Below are positions 8,377 through 17,327 of a DNA stretch of 64,000 nt, in pieces. Position 1 is the first letter of the stretch, and each line of letters opens with the position of its first letter. Both the position numbers and the translations under genes were made by a program. Source of the stretch: a bacterium (lineage in GTDB: Bacteria; Bdellovibrionota_G; JALEGL01); assembly GCA_022763185.1 (NCBI GenBank), contig JALEGL010000008.1, positions 131,012 to 195,011 on the forward strand, in the 5' to 3' direction. The notes below the pieces were generated by a model. The model did not search any database. It was given only the letters and a program-made list of their open reading frames with translations, and was not told the origin of the DNA.

Positions 8377-10503
8377 TTAAGGATTTTCAAAATTGACAAT
8401 AATGGGGTTGTTTTGGCCTTTGGTGATTTTTACTTTTTTGCTGATAGGTTTGAAGTCTTGATGTTCAAAAACAAAGGTGTAAGTTCCAACATTAAGAGAG
8501 TAATTTAAGATAGGGGTTGTGCCAATTTTTTTGCCGTTGAGTTTAACGTTGGCCCATGGAATGGCACTCAGATTAATAACTCCTTTGGCAACGGCTTTTC
8601 TTTTCAATGCAATGTCTAGCTCAAATAAAGAATTGCTAGGAGTTATTTCTCGGCTAACAGACACGTAACCAGGAGCAGAAAACTTAAATGTGTAACTTTT
8701 GCTCGGTTCAAGGTTTTCAATGGTTTTTCCAACCTCTTTGCCATCTAAATAGATTTTTGCAGATTCAGGTGTAATGTTGATTTTTACGGTTGAAGGTGTG
8801 GGCTCAAGTTTTAAAAATACCTCTTCAATATTTTTTTGTGGAATGATAGTCTGCCCTTGTGGCTTGAAGCCTTCTTTTTCAAGGATGATATTGTATTCCG
8901 TGCCTTGAGTTAACTTATAAACGGTTGTAGGTGTTACGCGATTAATGAACTCACCATTGATATTGATTTTTGCATCTTGTGGCACACTGTCAATGAACAG
9001 TGAAGTGGAAGGCATAACCTTTTGCTCAAGATCAAACTTTAAGTTGCGTTGACCAGGTTTGATTAAAACTTGATCTACAATCTCATTGTAGCCGTCGAGA
9101 CTTACTTTAAATTCATATACTTTGTTGACTTCAAAAGGTAGGTTTAAAGGTGTAAAACCTTTTTCTTCATTATCAACAATAATGTTGGCTCCCGCAGGAT
9201 CACTGCTGATAGCTATATCTTGGGTTACCACAGAGACTTTATCTTTTGTCTGTTTTTTTCCAAAGTTACCTAAAAGGCTATAGGTTAAAAAAGAAAATGT
9301 TAGCGCAATAAGAACGGCCGAGACTTTTTGTTTTAAATTAAGGTTTTTAAATCCTAAGATAAAGCTTTTTGCTTTGTGAAAAAAACCAACTGATTTTTGT
9401 ACAATGGTGCTTTTTGTTAAGTTTCTTACAATAGATTGAGTGTTTTGCGAGTTGTTGAGTGCGGATAAAGTGGAGTCATGATCACTTTGTGCAGCTTTTT
9501 CCGCTTGTTCGATATGCTTAATGTTAAGGGTGTCCAAGGCTCTTTTAAGGTTTTCTTGTTCAACTTTTATTTCTGCTTTAAACAGGTCTTGTAAGTACCC
9601 AGATAAATCTTTGGTTGAAAAATTGGCATAATGATTAAAAAAGATCTTTGAAAGTTCGACTTGCATACTTTGTGCAGATTCAAAGCGATCTTTGGGATCT
9701 TTGCTCAAACTTTTTAAAATAATTTTCTCAAGTTTTTCGCTGATATTAGGGTTGTATTGAATTAGAGAGGGAACTTTACAGTTTTTAATGGCTTCAAGTG
9801 TCTTAAAGTCTGAGTCTTCGTGAAACAGCCTTTGACCGGTAATCATCTCATAAAGAATGATCCCTGTGGAAAATAGGTCTGTTTTTTGATCAAGCTCAAG
9901 CCCCGCGGCTTGTTCAGGTGACATGTAGCCAAACTTACCTTTTAAGACTCCTGCTTGAGTACGATGAATTTTAGATTCAGTTTTGGCAATACCAAAATCT
10001 ACAATTTTTACCTCTCCATCAAATGAGAGCATGATGTTTTGGGGTGATATGTCCCGATGAATGAGGTTGAGAGCTTCTCCACTAAAAGTATCTTTTTTAC
10101 TGTGTGCGTAGTCTAAACCTTTGAGAATCTCTATACTGATGTACAAAGCCATAGGAACTGAAATTGGGTTTTGTGCTTGAGTGGCTTTTTTTAAAATGGC
10201 TCTAAGGTCTTTGCCATTGATATATTCCATGGCAATAAAGTAGTTGCCTTCAAGCTTTCCTAAGTCACTAACTTGACATATGTTAGCATGACTCAGCTCT
10301 ACAGCGATCTTAGCTTCATCAATAAACATCTCGACAAACTCTTCATCTTGAGAAAGATGAGGGAGAATACGCTTAATAACCAGAAATCTTTTAAAACCAT
10401 GAACACCAAAGGTTTTGGCTTTAAAAACTTCTGCCATCCCTCCGACAGCGATTCTGTCGAGAAGGATGTATTTACCATATGCTTTACTTTTAAAATTCAC
10501 CAC
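8377..10503 (-). CDS. Membrane Ser/Thr protein kinase with four PEGA repeats
   Basis: A 708-residue Hanks-type kinase. The N-terminal kinase domain (about 10-290) shows the glycine-rich IAVGGMAEVFKA, the ATP-anchoring Lys in VIKRILP, the catalytic HRDISPQN, the DFG triad in VDFGIAKT and GYMSPEQA in the activation segment, so it should be active. A charged linker leads to one transmembrane helix (near residue 395, VLIALTFSFLTYSLL), placing the C-terminus outside. That part holds four PEGA-type beta repeats of about 70 residues (for example SSDPAGANIIVDN, SVPQDAKININ, ITPESAKIYLDGKEVG, AIPWANVKLNGKKIGTTP). PEGA domains are thought to bind envelope polymers, so this may sense wall or surface state. 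This architecture is frequent in myxobacteria and relatives. It is divergent from ribF. Confidence 0.93.
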   Translation of the reverse strand: MVNFKSKAYGKYILLDRIAVGGMAEVFKAKTFGVHGFKRFLVIKRILPHLSQDEEFVEMFIDEAKIAVELSHANICQVSDLGKLEGNYFIAMEYINGKDLRAILKKATQAQNPISVPMALYISIEILKGLDYAHSKKDTFSGEALNLIHRDISPQNIMLSFDGEVKIVDFGIAKTESKIHRTQAGVLKGKFGYMSPEQAAGLELDQKTDLFSTGIILYEMITGQRLFHEDSDFKTLEAIKNCKVPSLIQYNPNISEKLEKIILKSLSKDPKDRFESAQSMQVELSKIFFNHYANFSTKDLSGYLQDLFKAEIKVEQENLKRALDTLNIKHIEQAEKAAQSDHDSTLSALNNSQNTQSIVRNLTKSTIVQKSVGFFHKAKSFILGFKNLNLKQKVSAVLIALTFSFLTYSLLGNFGKKQTKDKVSVVTQDIAISSDPAGANIIVDNEEKGFTPLNLPFEVNKVYEFKVSLDGYNEIVDQVLIKPGQRNLKFDLEQKVMPSTSLFIDSVPQDAKININGEFINRVTPTTVYKLTQGTEYNIILEKEGFKPQGQTIIPQKNIEEVFLKLEPTPSTVKINITPESAKIYLDGKEVGKTIENLEPSKSYTFKFSAPGYVSVSREITPSNSLFELDIALKRKAVAKGVINLSAIPWANVKLNGKKIGTTPILNYSLNVGTYTFVFEHQDFKPISKKVKITKGQNNPIIVNFENP

Positions 10504-10702
10504 ACGACTCTAAACAAGTTTAAATTGAGTACAATTTCTTATTATACCCCTTTAATTCAAGCAATGCTAATACCTTATTTTTAGTAAGTCGTCGATATTT
10601 CATATGTTCCGGGTGGGGAATAATTCCTTGGCCAAGGCTTTGTAATAGGAAGAAATAACAACAACCTTGATTATTGAACTTATATTTAATAAGAGGTGCA
10701 AA
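10504..10702. other. Divergent intergenic region, kinase gene / ribF
   Basis: This 199-nt gap must carry both the kinase promoter (minus) and the ribF promoter (plus). It contains two overlapping perfect palindromes, GGAATAATTCC (10617-10627) and CCTTGGCCAAGG (10626-10637), which could be an operator shared by both directions. I could not assign convincing -35/-10 boxes. Confidence 0.35.
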
Positions 10703-11620
10703 ATGACACCGCGGAAAGATTGTATACAAGCTTTTTTAGACACACGTTGCGATTCTGCAAGCTGTGTTACAGTGGGTAACTTTGATGGTGTTCATAAAGG
10801 CCACTGTAAACTGATAGAGACATTATTAAAAACTGCGGATAAATATCAATTAAAACCTGTAGCTTTAACTTTTAGCCCTCACCCCGAAGAGTTTTTTTCA
10901 AAACAAAAATTTAAACTGCTTATGCCATTACAGATCAGAGTAAAACTTCTTCAAGAAGCTGGAGTAGAGGAAGTTAAGGTCATTGAATTTTCCAAAGACT
11001 TTTCTAAACTAAGTTATCAACAGTTTTTAGATCACTTGATTGAGCATTATCATATGAAAAAAATTATTGTTGGAGAGAATACTCATGTTGGTAAAGAGAG
11101 GGCAGGTAGTCCAGAAAAAATAAAAGCGTACTTGCAAAAAAAACAAATAGACACCAAAATTATCCAAATTCACCAAATGAATGATGAGTTGATAAGCTCG
11201 AGCAAAATACGCGAATTGATTATGAAGGGTGAAATAACGATAGCCAATAAACTTTTAGGTTATTCTTATTTTATGTGTGGAGAAGTTATTCAAGGAAGTG
11301 GCAAGGGAAAATCTTTAGGCTTCCCCACTGCCAATTTAAATTATTCCAATAATCTTTGTTTGCCCAAAAAAGGTGTTTATAAAACGAGTATAATTCTTAA
11401 TGAAAAAACTTTTCCTGCTTTGACTAATGTTGGACAAGCGCCAACGATTAAAAACTCAAAAAAGATTAGCATTGAATCATTTATCCCCCAATACGGTGGT
11501 AAAAACCTCTATGGTCAAAAAATTCAAGTGATTTTCCACCAAAGGTTACGGTCAGAAAAAAAGTTTTCTTCAGTGGCGCTGTTACAAGAACAAATAAAAA
11601 AAGACTTAACGCATTTGTAA
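10703..11620 (+). CDS. ribF: Bifunctional riboflavin kinase / FMN adenylyltransferase RibF
   Basis: RibF phosphorylates riboflavin to FMN and then adenylates it to FAD. The N-terminal nucleotidyltransferase half has VGNFDGVHKGH and TFSPHPEEFF, with SSSKIRELI closing it; the C-terminal flavokinase half has GKGKSLGFPTANL, the signature for riboflavin and Mg-ATP binding, and the IESFI strand. About 305 residues is the family size. ATG 10703 was chosen because AAGAGGTG sits 5-12 nt upstream; an in-frame TTG at 10667 would add 12 residues without a ribosome site. It is monocistronic, followed by an AT-rich gap with the pilB promoter. Confidence 0.96.
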   Translation: MTPRKDCIQAFLDTRCDSASCVTVGNFDGVHKGHCKLIETLLKTADKYQLKPVALTFSPHPEEFFSKQKFKLLMPLQIRVKLLQEAGVEEVKVIEFSKDFSKLSYQQFLDHLIEHYHMKKIIVGENTHVGKERAGSPEKIKAYLQKKQIDTKIIQIHQMNDELISSSKIRELIMKGEITIANKLLGYSYFMCGEVIQGSGKGKSLGFPTANLNYSNNLCLPKKGVYKTSIILNEKTFPALTNVGQAPTIKNSKKISIESFIPQYGGKNLYGQKIQVIFHQRLRSEKKFSSVALLQEQIKKDLTHL

Positions 11621-11755
11621 GACTTTAGTTGAAATTGTATCGGTATAATAAAAAATAATTTATTAATTTTTAAAAAAATTAAAGTTTTTATAAAATTTTT
11701 AACTGTTTTTTTGTAACTTGTTAAGTTTGAGCTTTTCTTTAAATAGGTAAAACTA

Positions 11756-11783
11756 TTGACATTGTTGAACTTGTCAGTAAAAT
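11756..11783 (+). promoter_or_regulatory. Candidate sigma-70-type promoter of the pilBTCSR operon
   Basis: TTGACA (11756-11761) and TAAAAT (11778-11783) are separated by 16 nt, about 55 nt before the pilB start. Just downstream is a 6-bp inverted repeat, TATAAC-CTAA-GTTATA (11790-11805), near the expected transcription start, which could be an operator. The rest of the 11621-11840 gap is very AT-rich with no reading frame. Confidence 0.5.
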
Positions 11784-11840
11784 TTAAAGTATAACCTAAG
11801 TTATATTTCTATAATAACCTTTCACTTAAAAAGGATGTCT

Positions 11841-13547
11841 GTGAGTCAACGACTAGGCGAGCTATTATTAAGAAAAAATGTTATCTCTGGACAACAGCTG
11901 CAAAAAGCATTGGATGTTCAGAGAAAGTCCGGTGTGAAGCTGGGAACGGCATTGACAAGCTTAGGCTATTTAGAAGAAGATCAGATTACCGATCTCTTGT
12001 CTGAACAGTACGGAGTAAAATCAATTGACTTAGACGGTATGGATATCCCCAAAGATGTTTACTTGTCGGTTTCTCAAGAAATAGCACTAAAGTACTTATT
12101 GATTCCTGTTGAAAAAAAGGGACCTTCTTTAGTTGTGGCTATGGCAGACCCATCCAATATTTTAGCCTTAGATGAGTTAAAGTTTCTTACCAGCTATAAA
12201 ATAGAAGCTGTGGTTGCTTCTGAACAATCGATAAAAAACGCTATTCAAAAACATTACAATAGAGAAGAGGATTTTGAAGATATTTTTCGTGACCTTGAAG
12301 GGGATGTCGATGACATAGAGCTCATTGAGCAGGATGAAGATGACGAAAATTCAGATTTGGCTGAGGCCGAAGAAGCGCCCATTGTAAAATTTTGTAATAT
12401 GATTCTGACAGATGCAGCAAAAAAAGGGGCATCTGATATTCATATTGAGCCCTATGAAAAAAGTTTTCGGATTCGTTTTCGAGTTGATGGTGTGTTGCTT
12501 GAAGTGATGAAGCCACCGCTTAAGTTAAAGAATGCAATTGTATCGCGTCTAAAAATTATGAGTAAGCTTGATATTGCTGAAAAGCGATTGCCACAGGATG
12601 GTCGTATCAAGTTGATCATGAAAAATAAAAAAGAAATGGATTATCGTGTTTCTGTCTTACCTACCTTGTTTGGTGAAAAGGTTGTATTGCGTCTATTGGA
12701 TAAGTCAAACTTACAGTTGGATATGACCAAGTTAGGCTTTGAAAGTAAAGCGCTATCTGACTTTCAAGGTGCCATTCATAAGCCTTTTGGTATGGTTTTG
12801 GTTACCGGTCCAACAGGTTCTGGTAAAACAACAACTTTGTATTCTGCTTTATCTGAGTTAAACAAAACAACTGAAAACATTTCCACAGCCGAAGATCCTG
12901 TTGAGTTCAACCTTGATGGAATTAACCAGGTGCAAATGCATGAAGATATAGGCTTAAATTTTGCTTCCGCTCTAAGGTCTTTCTTGCGTCAGGATCCAGA
13001 TATTATCATGGTGGGGGAGATCAGGGACTTCGAAACTGCTGAGATATCGGTTAAGGCAGCGCTTACCGGTCACTTGGTTTTATCAACACTTCACACCAAT
13101 GATGCACCTTCAACAGTGAACAGATTATTGAATATGGGGATTGAGCCGTTTTTGGTTGCCTCTTCAGTGAATGCCATACTTGCACAGCGTTTGGCTCGCA
13201 GAATTTGTGGGACATGCACGACTGAAAATCCTGAAGAGGATAAAAAAGCAATGATAGATGCTGGAATTAAAGAGGATGAGCTCAATGATTTCATACCCAT
13301 GAAAGGCGCTGGCTGCGATGAATGTAATGATACAGGTTATCGTGGTCGTGTAGCGATCTATGAAGTGATGCCTATTGGAGATGAGTTAAAAGAGTTTATT
13401 TTAAATGGAGCAGCAACATCAGAAATAAAAAAGGAAGCCATGCGTTTGGGCATGAAGTCGATGCGTCAATCGGCGCTAACCAAATTTAAAGAAGGTGTAA
13501 CCACCATTGAAGAAGTATTGAGGGTGTCGGTAGCCGATGCTTTGTAA
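11841..13547 (+). CDS. pilB: Type IV pilus extension ATPase PilB
   Basis: PilB is the hexameric cytoplasmic ATPase that drives pilus polymerisation. The N-terminal GspE_N domain begins RLGELLLRKNVISG; the ATPase core has Walker A GPTGSGKTTT, Asp box, Walker B DIIMVGEIRD and the His box HLVLSTLHTND. A tetracysteine zinc site (CGTC and CDEC with a helical insert) precedes the C-terminal end, as in PilB/GspE and unlike PilT. I prefer GTG 11841 because AAGGA (11831-11835) is 5 nt upstream; the ATG at 11835 overlaps that site and would add two residues. First gene of the block pilB-T-C-S-R. Confidence 0.96.
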   Translation: MSQRLGELLLRKNVISGQQLQKALDVQRKSGVKLGTALTSLGYLEEDQITDLLSEQYGVKSIDLDGMDIPKDVYLSVSQEIALKYLLIPVEKKGPSLVVAMADPSNILALDELKFLTSYKIEAVVASEQSIKNAIQKHYNREEDFEDIFRDLEGDVDDIELIEQDEDDENSDLAEAEEAPIVKFCNMILTDAAKKGASDIHIEPYEKSFRIRFRVDGVLLEVMKPPLKLKNAIVSRLKIMSKLDIAEKRLPQDGRIKLIMKNKKEMDYRVSVLPTLFGEKVVLRLLDKSNLQLDMTKLGFESKALSDFQGAIHKPFGMVLVTGPTGSGKTTTLYSALSELNKTTENISTAEDPVEFNLDGINQVQMHEDIGLNFASALRSFLRQDPDIIMVGEIRDFETAEISVKAALTGHLVLSTLHTNDAPSTVNRLLNMGIEPFLVASSVNAILAQRLARRICGTCTTENPEEDKKAMIDAGIKEDELNDFIPMKGAGCDECNDTGYRGRVAIYEVMPIGDELKEFILNGAATSEIKKEAMRLGMKSMRQSALTKFKEGVTTIEEVLRVSVADAL

Positions 13548-13586
13548 ACAATAAGTTAGAAAGTATGAAGTAGAGGTTTTATAATT

Positions 13587-14750
13587 ATGTTTGGATTGCA
13601 TGACTTATTAAAAGAAATGTTAAAAAGAGGGTCGAGTGATCTACATGTCACAGCAGGTTGCCCACCCAAAATAAGAACAGATGGTCATGTTACCAACTTA
13701 GGTAAAGTGTCTTTAACCCCTCAAGACACCAAAAGAATTTGTTATTCAGTATTAACCGATGCACAAAAACATCAATTCGAGGAAAATAACGAGCTTGATT
13801 TGTCTTTTGGGGTAAAAGGCTTGGCTCGTTTCCGTGCCAATATCTATATACAAAAAGGGGCAGTCGCTGGAGCATTTAGAAAAATTCCTTTTGAAATTTT
13901 GCCTTTGGATGTCTTGGGCTTGCCTAAGTCTGTCGTAGACCTTACTTTAAAACCCAGAGGATTGATTTTGGTGACCGGGCCAACCGGGTCAGGTAAGTCG
14001 ACAACCCTGGCATCAATGATTGATAAAATCAATACAGATAGAAAAGAGCACATCCTTACCATTGAGGACCCCATAGAGTTTATTCATAACCACAAAAATT
14101 GTGTGGTTAACCAAAGAGAAATTCATTCTGACACCTTAAGTTTTAAAAATGCGCTAAAGTCTGTATTAAGACAAGACCCTGATGTTGTTTTAGTCGGAGA
14201 GTTAAGAGATTTAGAAACCATAGAAGCAGCTCTCACAATTGCTGAAACGGGTCACGTTGTTTTTGCAACCTTACATACCAACTCAGCGGCACAGACAATT
14301 AATAGGATCATTGATGTTTTTCCTGCACATCAGCAGCAGCAAATCAGGGCTCAATTATCATTTGTTTTAGAAGGGGTTATTTCTCAAATATTGGTTCCCA
14401 AAGCATCCGGGACAGGGAGGGTTTTAGCAGCAGAAGTTTTAATTCCAACGCCAGCTGTGAGAAATCTCATAAGAGAAGATAAAGTCCACCAGATTTATTC
14501 TCAAATGCAGGTGGGGCAGGCAAAGTTTGGTATGCAAACTTTAAATCAGGCTTTAGCGAACTATGCAATTAAGCGTGTGATCACTATGAACGAAGCTTTG
14601 CGGCGTTCATCTGATCCAGATGAGCTACAGAAAGTCATTGAAGATACTGTTGGAAAACAAGGCTCTAATAATCCAATGTCTAAAAATAATGGTAAAGATG
14701 TTTTGGGTCGAGAGCTTAAAGATATCGTCAATACTATTAAAAAAAACTGA
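13587..14750 (+). CDS. pilT: Type IV pilus retraction ATPase PilT
   Basis: PilT is the retraction motor that depolymerises pili during twitching or social motility. It starts LHDLLKEMLKRGSSDLHVTAG, the classic PilT/PilU opening, with Walker A GPTGSGKSTT, Walker B DVVLVGELRD and TGHVVFATLHTNSA. The retraction-specific AIRNLIRE-like element appears as AVRNLIRED. The 387 residues include a C-terminal tail of about 35 residues rich in Ser, Asn and Lys beyond the usual core. It follows pilB by 39 nt and precedes pilC by 25 nt. No Cys4 zinc insert is present, which separates it from PilB. Confidence 0.96.
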   Translation: MFGLHDLLKEMLKRGSSDLHVTAGCPPKIRTDGHVTNLGKVSLTPQDTKRICYSVLTDAQKHQFEENNELDLSFGVKGLARFRANIYIQKGAVAGAFRKIPFEILPLDVLGLPKSVVDLTLKPRGLILVTGPTGSGKSTTLASMIDKINTDRKEHILTIEDPIEFIHNHKNCVVNQREIHSDTLSFKNALKSVLRQDPDVVLVGELRDLETIEAALTIAETGHVVFATLHTNSAAQTINRIIDVFPAHQQQQIRAQLSFVLEGVISQILVPKASGTGRVLAAEVLIPTPAVRNLIREDKVHQIYSQMQVGQAKFGMQTLNQALANYAIKRVITMNEALRRSSDPDELQKVIEDTVGKQGSNNPMSKNNGKDVLGRELKDIVNTIKKN

Positions 14751-14775
14751 CATGAAAAAGGTGGTACAATAAATT

Positions 14776-15990
14776 ATGGCAGTTTATGTTTGGGAAGGTT
14801 TAACGCAGCAAGGTGTTATAAAAAAAGGAACGCGCAAAGCGAAAAATCAGCGTGAAGTTGTGCAGTGGTTAAACCGACAAAGGATTAGACCAAAAAAAAT
14901 AACGCAACAAAAAAAAGATTTTGCAAAAGCCTTTAATAGTTTTTTTAGTCCAAAAGTAAAGTTAAAGGACGTCACCATTTTTTGTCGTCAATTTGCAACC
15001 ATGATTGATGCAGGCTTGCCGCTGGTGCAAGGTTTGGATATTCTTGCCAGTCAACAAGAAAACCCTACATTTAAGCGAATACTCACAGAAATTAAACAAG
15101 AAGTTGAAGGCGGTTCAACCTTTGCTGAGGCCTTGTCTAAACATCCTGCAGCATTTGATGACCTTTTTGTTAACCTGGTTGCCGCAGGTGAAGTGGGTGG
15201 TATTTTAGATACTATTTTTAACCGATTATCCGTTTATATGGAAAAAGCAGTAGGTTTGCGCAAAAAAATAAAAGGGGCAATGTTTTATCCTATTGCAGTT
15301 TTGTGCGCAGCAGCAGTTGTTATTGCTATATTATTAACCAAGGTTATTCCAGTGTTTGAAAATATGTTTAAAGACTTTGGTAACGCTGAACTGCCTGCTC
15401 CTACACAAGTTGTTATTAATATCTCTCATGCATTTCAAAATAACTTTTTGTTTATTGTCGTTGGGATAGGGCTTGTTGTTTATCTTTGGAAATTATTTTA
15501 TAGATCAGAAAAAGGGCGAGCAATATTTGATCGATACATTTTAAAAGCACCCGTGTTTGGCGACCTAATAAGGAAAGTAGCCGTTGCCCGTTTTACTAGA
15601 ACCATGGCAACTATGCTTTCAAGCGGTGTACCTATTGTTGATGCCTTGGAAATTGTTCGTAAAACCGCTGGTAATAAGACCATAGAAGATGCTATTAGTC
15701 GGGTTAAGGATTCTATCAGTGAAGGAAATACGATGACAGAGCCTTTATCTAAAGCGGGTGTTTTTCCTTCCATGGTTTGTCAAATGATCGGTGTGGGTGA
15801 AGCTACAGGTGCGATGGACACCATGCTCAATAAAATTGCTGATTTTTATGAAGAAGAGGTCGATACTTCTGTTGAAGCTTTAACATCTTTAATGGAGCCA
15901 GTGATGATGGTTTTTTTAGGGGGCATCATTGGTGGTTTAGTTATTGCTATGTACATGCCCGTGTTTGAAATGGCCGGGAATATTGCATAA
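14776..15990 (+). CDS. pilC: Type IV pilus inner-membrane platform protein PilC
   Basis: PilC is the polytopic platform that links PilB/PilT to the growing pilus. The 404 residues contain two T2SSF domains (about 65-190 and 270-390), each opening with the FCRQFATMIDAGLPL / FTRTMATMLSSGVPI type motif. Three transmembrane helices are visible (about 170-195, 215-240, 375-398). The last ends MYMPVFEMAGNI, the hallmark C-terminus. Length and order are normal. It stands between pilT and pilS in the same strand with short gaps. Confidence 0.96.
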   Translation: MAVYVWEGLTQQGVIKKGTRKAKNQREVVQWLNRQRIRPKKITQQKKDFAKAFNSFFSPKVKLKDVTIFCRQFATMIDAGLPLVQGLDILASQQENPTFKRILTEIKQEVEGGSTFAEALSKHPAAFDDLFVNLVAAGEVGGILDTIFNRLSVYMEKAVGLRKKIKGAMFYPIAVLCAAAVVIAILLTKVIPVFENMFKDFGNAELPAPTQVVINISHAFQNNFLFIVVGIGLVVYLWKLFYRSEKGRAIFDRYILKAPVFGDLIRKVAVARFTRTMATMLSSGVPIVDALEIVRKTAGNKTIEDAISRVKDSISEGNTMTEPLSKAGVFPSMVCQMIGVGEATGAMDTMLNKIADFYEEEVDTSVEALTSLMEPVMMVFLGGIIGGLVIAMYMPVFEMAGNIA

Positions 15991-16011
15991 ATTAACATCA
16001 TCCTTTAAAGA

Positions 16012-17310
16012 ATGATTGTGAACAATCATATGCAATATGAAAATGAAGATAGTCTAAAGAAAATAAAGGTTTTTTCTTTTGCCAGAGTTCTTATTGCATT
16101 TACCTTGTGCTTCTTTACCTTTGTATTTGAACCCATGTCAGAAGACTTTGTTTGGAGTGGTGAATTTACCTTTACCGTGGTTATAACAGGTCTCAATCTG
16201 TGCTTTGCCATTGGTTACTTTTTAGTCCATAGAATATTTTATGAGTTTAATGAATATTTATTTATTTTTATCCAACTCACAACAGATGCTATTTTTACCA
16301 CACTCTTTGTTTACTTGTCTGGTATAGAGTTGATTTATTTTTTAAATATTGTCAATGCATCTTTCTTGCTGTTTAGATTGGGAGCTTTTTTCTCGGCTAC
16401 CTTAAGTTCTTTATTTTATGTTTTTTTAGTCTATGCGTTAATCACTCAACAGATAGACCCTATACTACCAAAAGTTTGGCAAGCCATTATGTGGAATAAA
16501 ACATTTGCCATTCAATCGGTTTTGATCCAGGTGGCCTTATTTTTTGGAGTGGCTTGGTTTTTTACCAAGATTGCTTACCGTTTTGACTCTGAAGAAAAAA
16601 GATTGAAGCAAAATAACATCGATTTACAGAAAAAAGCCAAAAGAGCTCAGCAGTTGGCCAGTATTGGAGAAATGACTGCACGCATAGCTCATGAAATTAG
16701 AAATCCTCTAACCTCAATTTTTGGCACCATGCAGTTATTGCAAAAAGAGCATAAAAACCACCCTCAGTATAAAAAATTAATAGATATTACATTAAAAGAA
16801 ACCGATCGTTTAAATTTTTTACTAGAAGAACTATTGGATTTTGCAAAACCCAGATCGCAAGAAAAGGTAAAATTTTCTCTTACAGAACTCTTAGAAAATA
16901 TTTTAAAATTATTAAAAAAAGAAAAAAAAGGTGTTTTTTTACGTTCTGAAATATCAAAAAATATTAATGTTGTGGGTAATGAGCAGCAGCTGAGTCAAGT
17001 GATATGGAACTTGATTAGAAATGCACAAGAAGCGACTGGCAGCAAAGGTACGATAGAAATCAACTTGAAAAAAGAGCAAAGAAATGTGATTTTAAGCATT
17101 GAAGATGATGGTCCAGGAATTAGTGATGAAATAAAAATTAAAATGTTTGATCCGTTTTATACAACAAAAACCAAAGGGTCTGGTTTGGGCTTGGCCATTG
17201 TAGAAAGATTTATTGCTGATCATCAAGGCTATATTGTGGTAGAGTCTGAGAAGGGAAATGGAACTCAATTTAAAATATATTTACCACTTGATATCCAGAG
17301 CAATATATAG
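16012..17310 (+). CDS. pilS: Sensor histidine kinase PilS
   Basis: PilS is the membrane sensor of the PilS/PilR two-component system controlling pilin transcription. Six hydrophobic segments fill residues about 25-185, the PilS-type membrane domain (in Pseudomonas this domain interacts with PilA). The H-box AHEIRNPLTSI gives the phospho-accepting His227; N-box NLIRNAQEA, DDGPGIS and GSGLGLAI form a complete HATPase. No PAS domain is evident between membrane and kinase core, unlike Pseudomonas PilS. ATG 16012 is used; an in-frame ATG at 16030 lacks better support. pilR follows after 17 nt. Confidence 0.93.
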   Translation: MIVNNHMQYENEDSLKKIKVFSFARVLIAFTLCFFTFVFEPMSEDFVWSGEFTFTVVITGLNLCFAIGYFLVHRIFYEFNEYLFIFIQLTTDAIFTTLFVYLSGIELIYFLNIVNASFLLFRLGAFFSATLSSLFYVFLVYALITQQIDPILPKVWQAIMWNKTFAIQSVLIQVALFFGVAWFFTKIAYRFDSEEKRLKQNNIDLQKKAKRAQQLASIGEMTARIAHEIRNPLTSIFGTMQLLQKEHKNHPQYKKLIDITLKETDRLNFLLEELLDFAKPRSQEKVKFSLTELLENILKLLKKEKKGVFLRSEISKNINVVGNEQQLSQVIWNLIRNAQEATGSKGTIEINLKKEQRNVILSIEDDGPGISDEIKIKMFDPFYTTKTKGSGLGLAIVERFIADHQGYIVVESEKGNGTQFKIYLPLDIQSNI

Positions 17311-17327
17311 TTTTTTTAAGAGTGAGA

